Assembly: GCA_016872675.1 (NCBI GenBank)
Contig: VGZG01000021.1
Location: 1-49,832, forward strand
Reading direction: 5' to 3'
Origin: Planctomycetota bacterium
GTDB taxonomy: Bacteria > Planctomycetota > UBA1135 > UBA2386
DNA length: 49,832 bases
Part shown: positions 49,285-49,832 of the stretch, in pieces
How positions within the stretch are numbered: the stretch's first letter is position 1
How the letters are laid out: every line of letters begins with the position of its first letter
Notes under the pieces: model-generated
The model's database searches: none
What the model saw: only the letters and a program-made list of their open reading frames with translations
What the model was told of the DNA's origin: nothing
Translations under genes and position numbers: made by a program

Positions 49285-49464
49285 GCCCGGCGCCGGCCGG
49301 AACGCGATCGATTCGACCGAGCTGATGCCGCCGCTGCCAACTGCGGACAAGTTGGCGCCGTTCCAGCGGGCGATGGAGTTCACGACGGCCCCGCCGGCGG
49401 TGGCGAAGGCGCCGGCGACGAGGTCGCCGTTCGGCAAGAACGCCAGCGCCAACACCGTGCCGTG
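49285..49464 (-). pseudogene. remnant of a beta-propeller repeat protein
   Basis: About 60 codons on the minus strand read VLALAFLPNGDLVAGAF, then TAGGAVVNSIARWNGANLSAVGSGG. This closely follows the repeat ALxxLPNGDLVAGGxFTTAGGxxxNxIARWNGxxWSxLGSGxx of large planctomycete beta-propeller proteins. Only one to two blades remain, no start codon is evident, and both sides are unrelated sequence between fliN and the ThrE-like gene. It is therefore probably a decayed fragment, though the frame is still open. Confidence 0.55.
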
Positions 49465-49510
49465 CCGCCGCTGCTGCGCCCTGGCCGGCGTTTGCCGTAC
49501 GCTCGTCGCC

Positions 49511-49832
49511 GTGACCGCCCAACAGTTCGTGCTTGGCATCGGCCGGGCGCTGCACGCCCTCGGCAGCCCGTCGTACCGCATCGAGGACGCGATGGACGCG
49601 TGCTGTCGCACGCTCGGCCTCGAAGGCAGCTTCTTCTCGACGCCGACGGCGATCTTCGCCTCGCTCGGCGAGCGCGGCGGGCCGCAGGCGACGACGCTCA
49701 TACGCGTGCAGCCGGGCGACATCGACCTCGGCCGCCTCGCCGAGCTGTACGCCGTGCGCGACGCGGTGCTGCGCGGCGGCACGTCGCCGGCCGACGGGCT
49801 GCGCGCCATCGAGGCGACGCTGGCGGCGGAGG
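49511..49832 (+). CDS. threonine/serine exporter family protein (ThrE-like), 3'-truncated
   Basis: The gene runs off the window end; 107 codons are visible from GTG 49511. The sequence QFVLGIGRALHALGSPSYRIED matches the start of the ThrE/YjjP (DUF1212) cytoplasmic domain, LLxxGRALxxxGxPxHRVEE. It continues FFSTPTAIFASL, then TTLIRVQPGDIDLGRLAELYAVRDAVLRG and SPADGLRAIEATL (segments quoted). In the family this domain precedes about five to ten membrane helices and the protein exports Thr and Ser, sometimes as a split pair. The membrane part lies beyond the window. It is not obviously linked to the flagellar operon; 232 nt with a pseudogene remnant separate them. Confidence 0.85.
   Translation, partial: MTAQQFVLGIGRALHALGSPSYRIEDAMDACCRTLGLEGSFFSTPTAIFASLGERGGPQATTLIRVQPGDIDLGRLAELYAVRDAVLRGGTSPADGLRAIEATLAAE

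Noticed and set aside
1-49832. tRNA, rRNA or CRISPR arrays
   Set aside because: No cloverleaf-like segment with a GGTTCGA-type T-arm in a fitting context, no rRNA-like stretch and no regularly spaced direct repeats were seen. A covariance-model scan could still find something missed by eye.

Overview
This is a very GC-rich window with dense short-spaced genes, frequent GTG starts and stop/start overlaps. The best fit is a flagellated bacterium of the phylum Planctomycetota. The grounds are secreted FG-GAP, lamin-tail and di-haem oxidoreductase proteins with Asn/Asp-rich calcium loops and a recurring C-terminal beta module, an SGNH hydrolase with an N-terminal anchor, and an RskA-type anti-sigma factor. 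This placement is inferred from gene content. No rRNA, tRNA, CRISPR array or insertion sequence was seen.

Layout. 1-6.3 kb: end of a TPR-like protein, an SGNH hydrolase, a secreted M3 peptidase, a 34-residue Lys-rich protein, a D-cysteine desulfhydrase-type PLP enzyme and a DUF1801 protein. 6.3-12.2 kb: glycyl-tRNA synthetase beta (glyS) and alpha (glyQ), separated by a methyltransferase, an FAH-family hydrolase and a small TPGFW protein with a probable frameshift. 12.4-20.9 kb: four consecutive secreted proteins (FG-GAP, di-haem cytochrome, M14 carboxypeptidase, lamin-tail) with related C-terminal modules. 20.9-26.3 kb: scpA and a pterin dehydratase on +, then rdgB, rph (apparently with a CTG start), a histidine-kinase-like/receiver hybrid lacking its His, and an unknown protein on -.

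26.4-34.6 kb: a GT-B-like protein, cysQ and an ABC-2 polysaccharide-type permease on +, facing an operon on - of cysC, cysD, a cysN-cysC fusion and a Wzt-like ATPase. PAPS synthesis, PAP removal and glycan export sit together without a PAPS reductase in view, which suggests making and exporting a sulfated glycan.

34.7-39.8 kb: a cobalamin-binding protein with the Wx9EH and DxHxxG signatures of CarH-type B12 photoreceptors but no DNA-binding domain. It diverges from a fasciclin protein, an ECF sigma factor, its RskA-like anti-sigma factor, a SOUL haem-binding protein and an SRPBCC protein. This is the best candidate for an undescribed system: a B12-based light or redox sensor coupled to an ECF regulon. 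40.0-49.3 kb: a compact flagellar operon, flgB-flgC-fliE-fliF-fliG-fliH-fliI-fliJ-motE-like-fliL-fliM-fliN. The window ends with a beta-propeller gene remnant and the start of a ThrE-type exporter.
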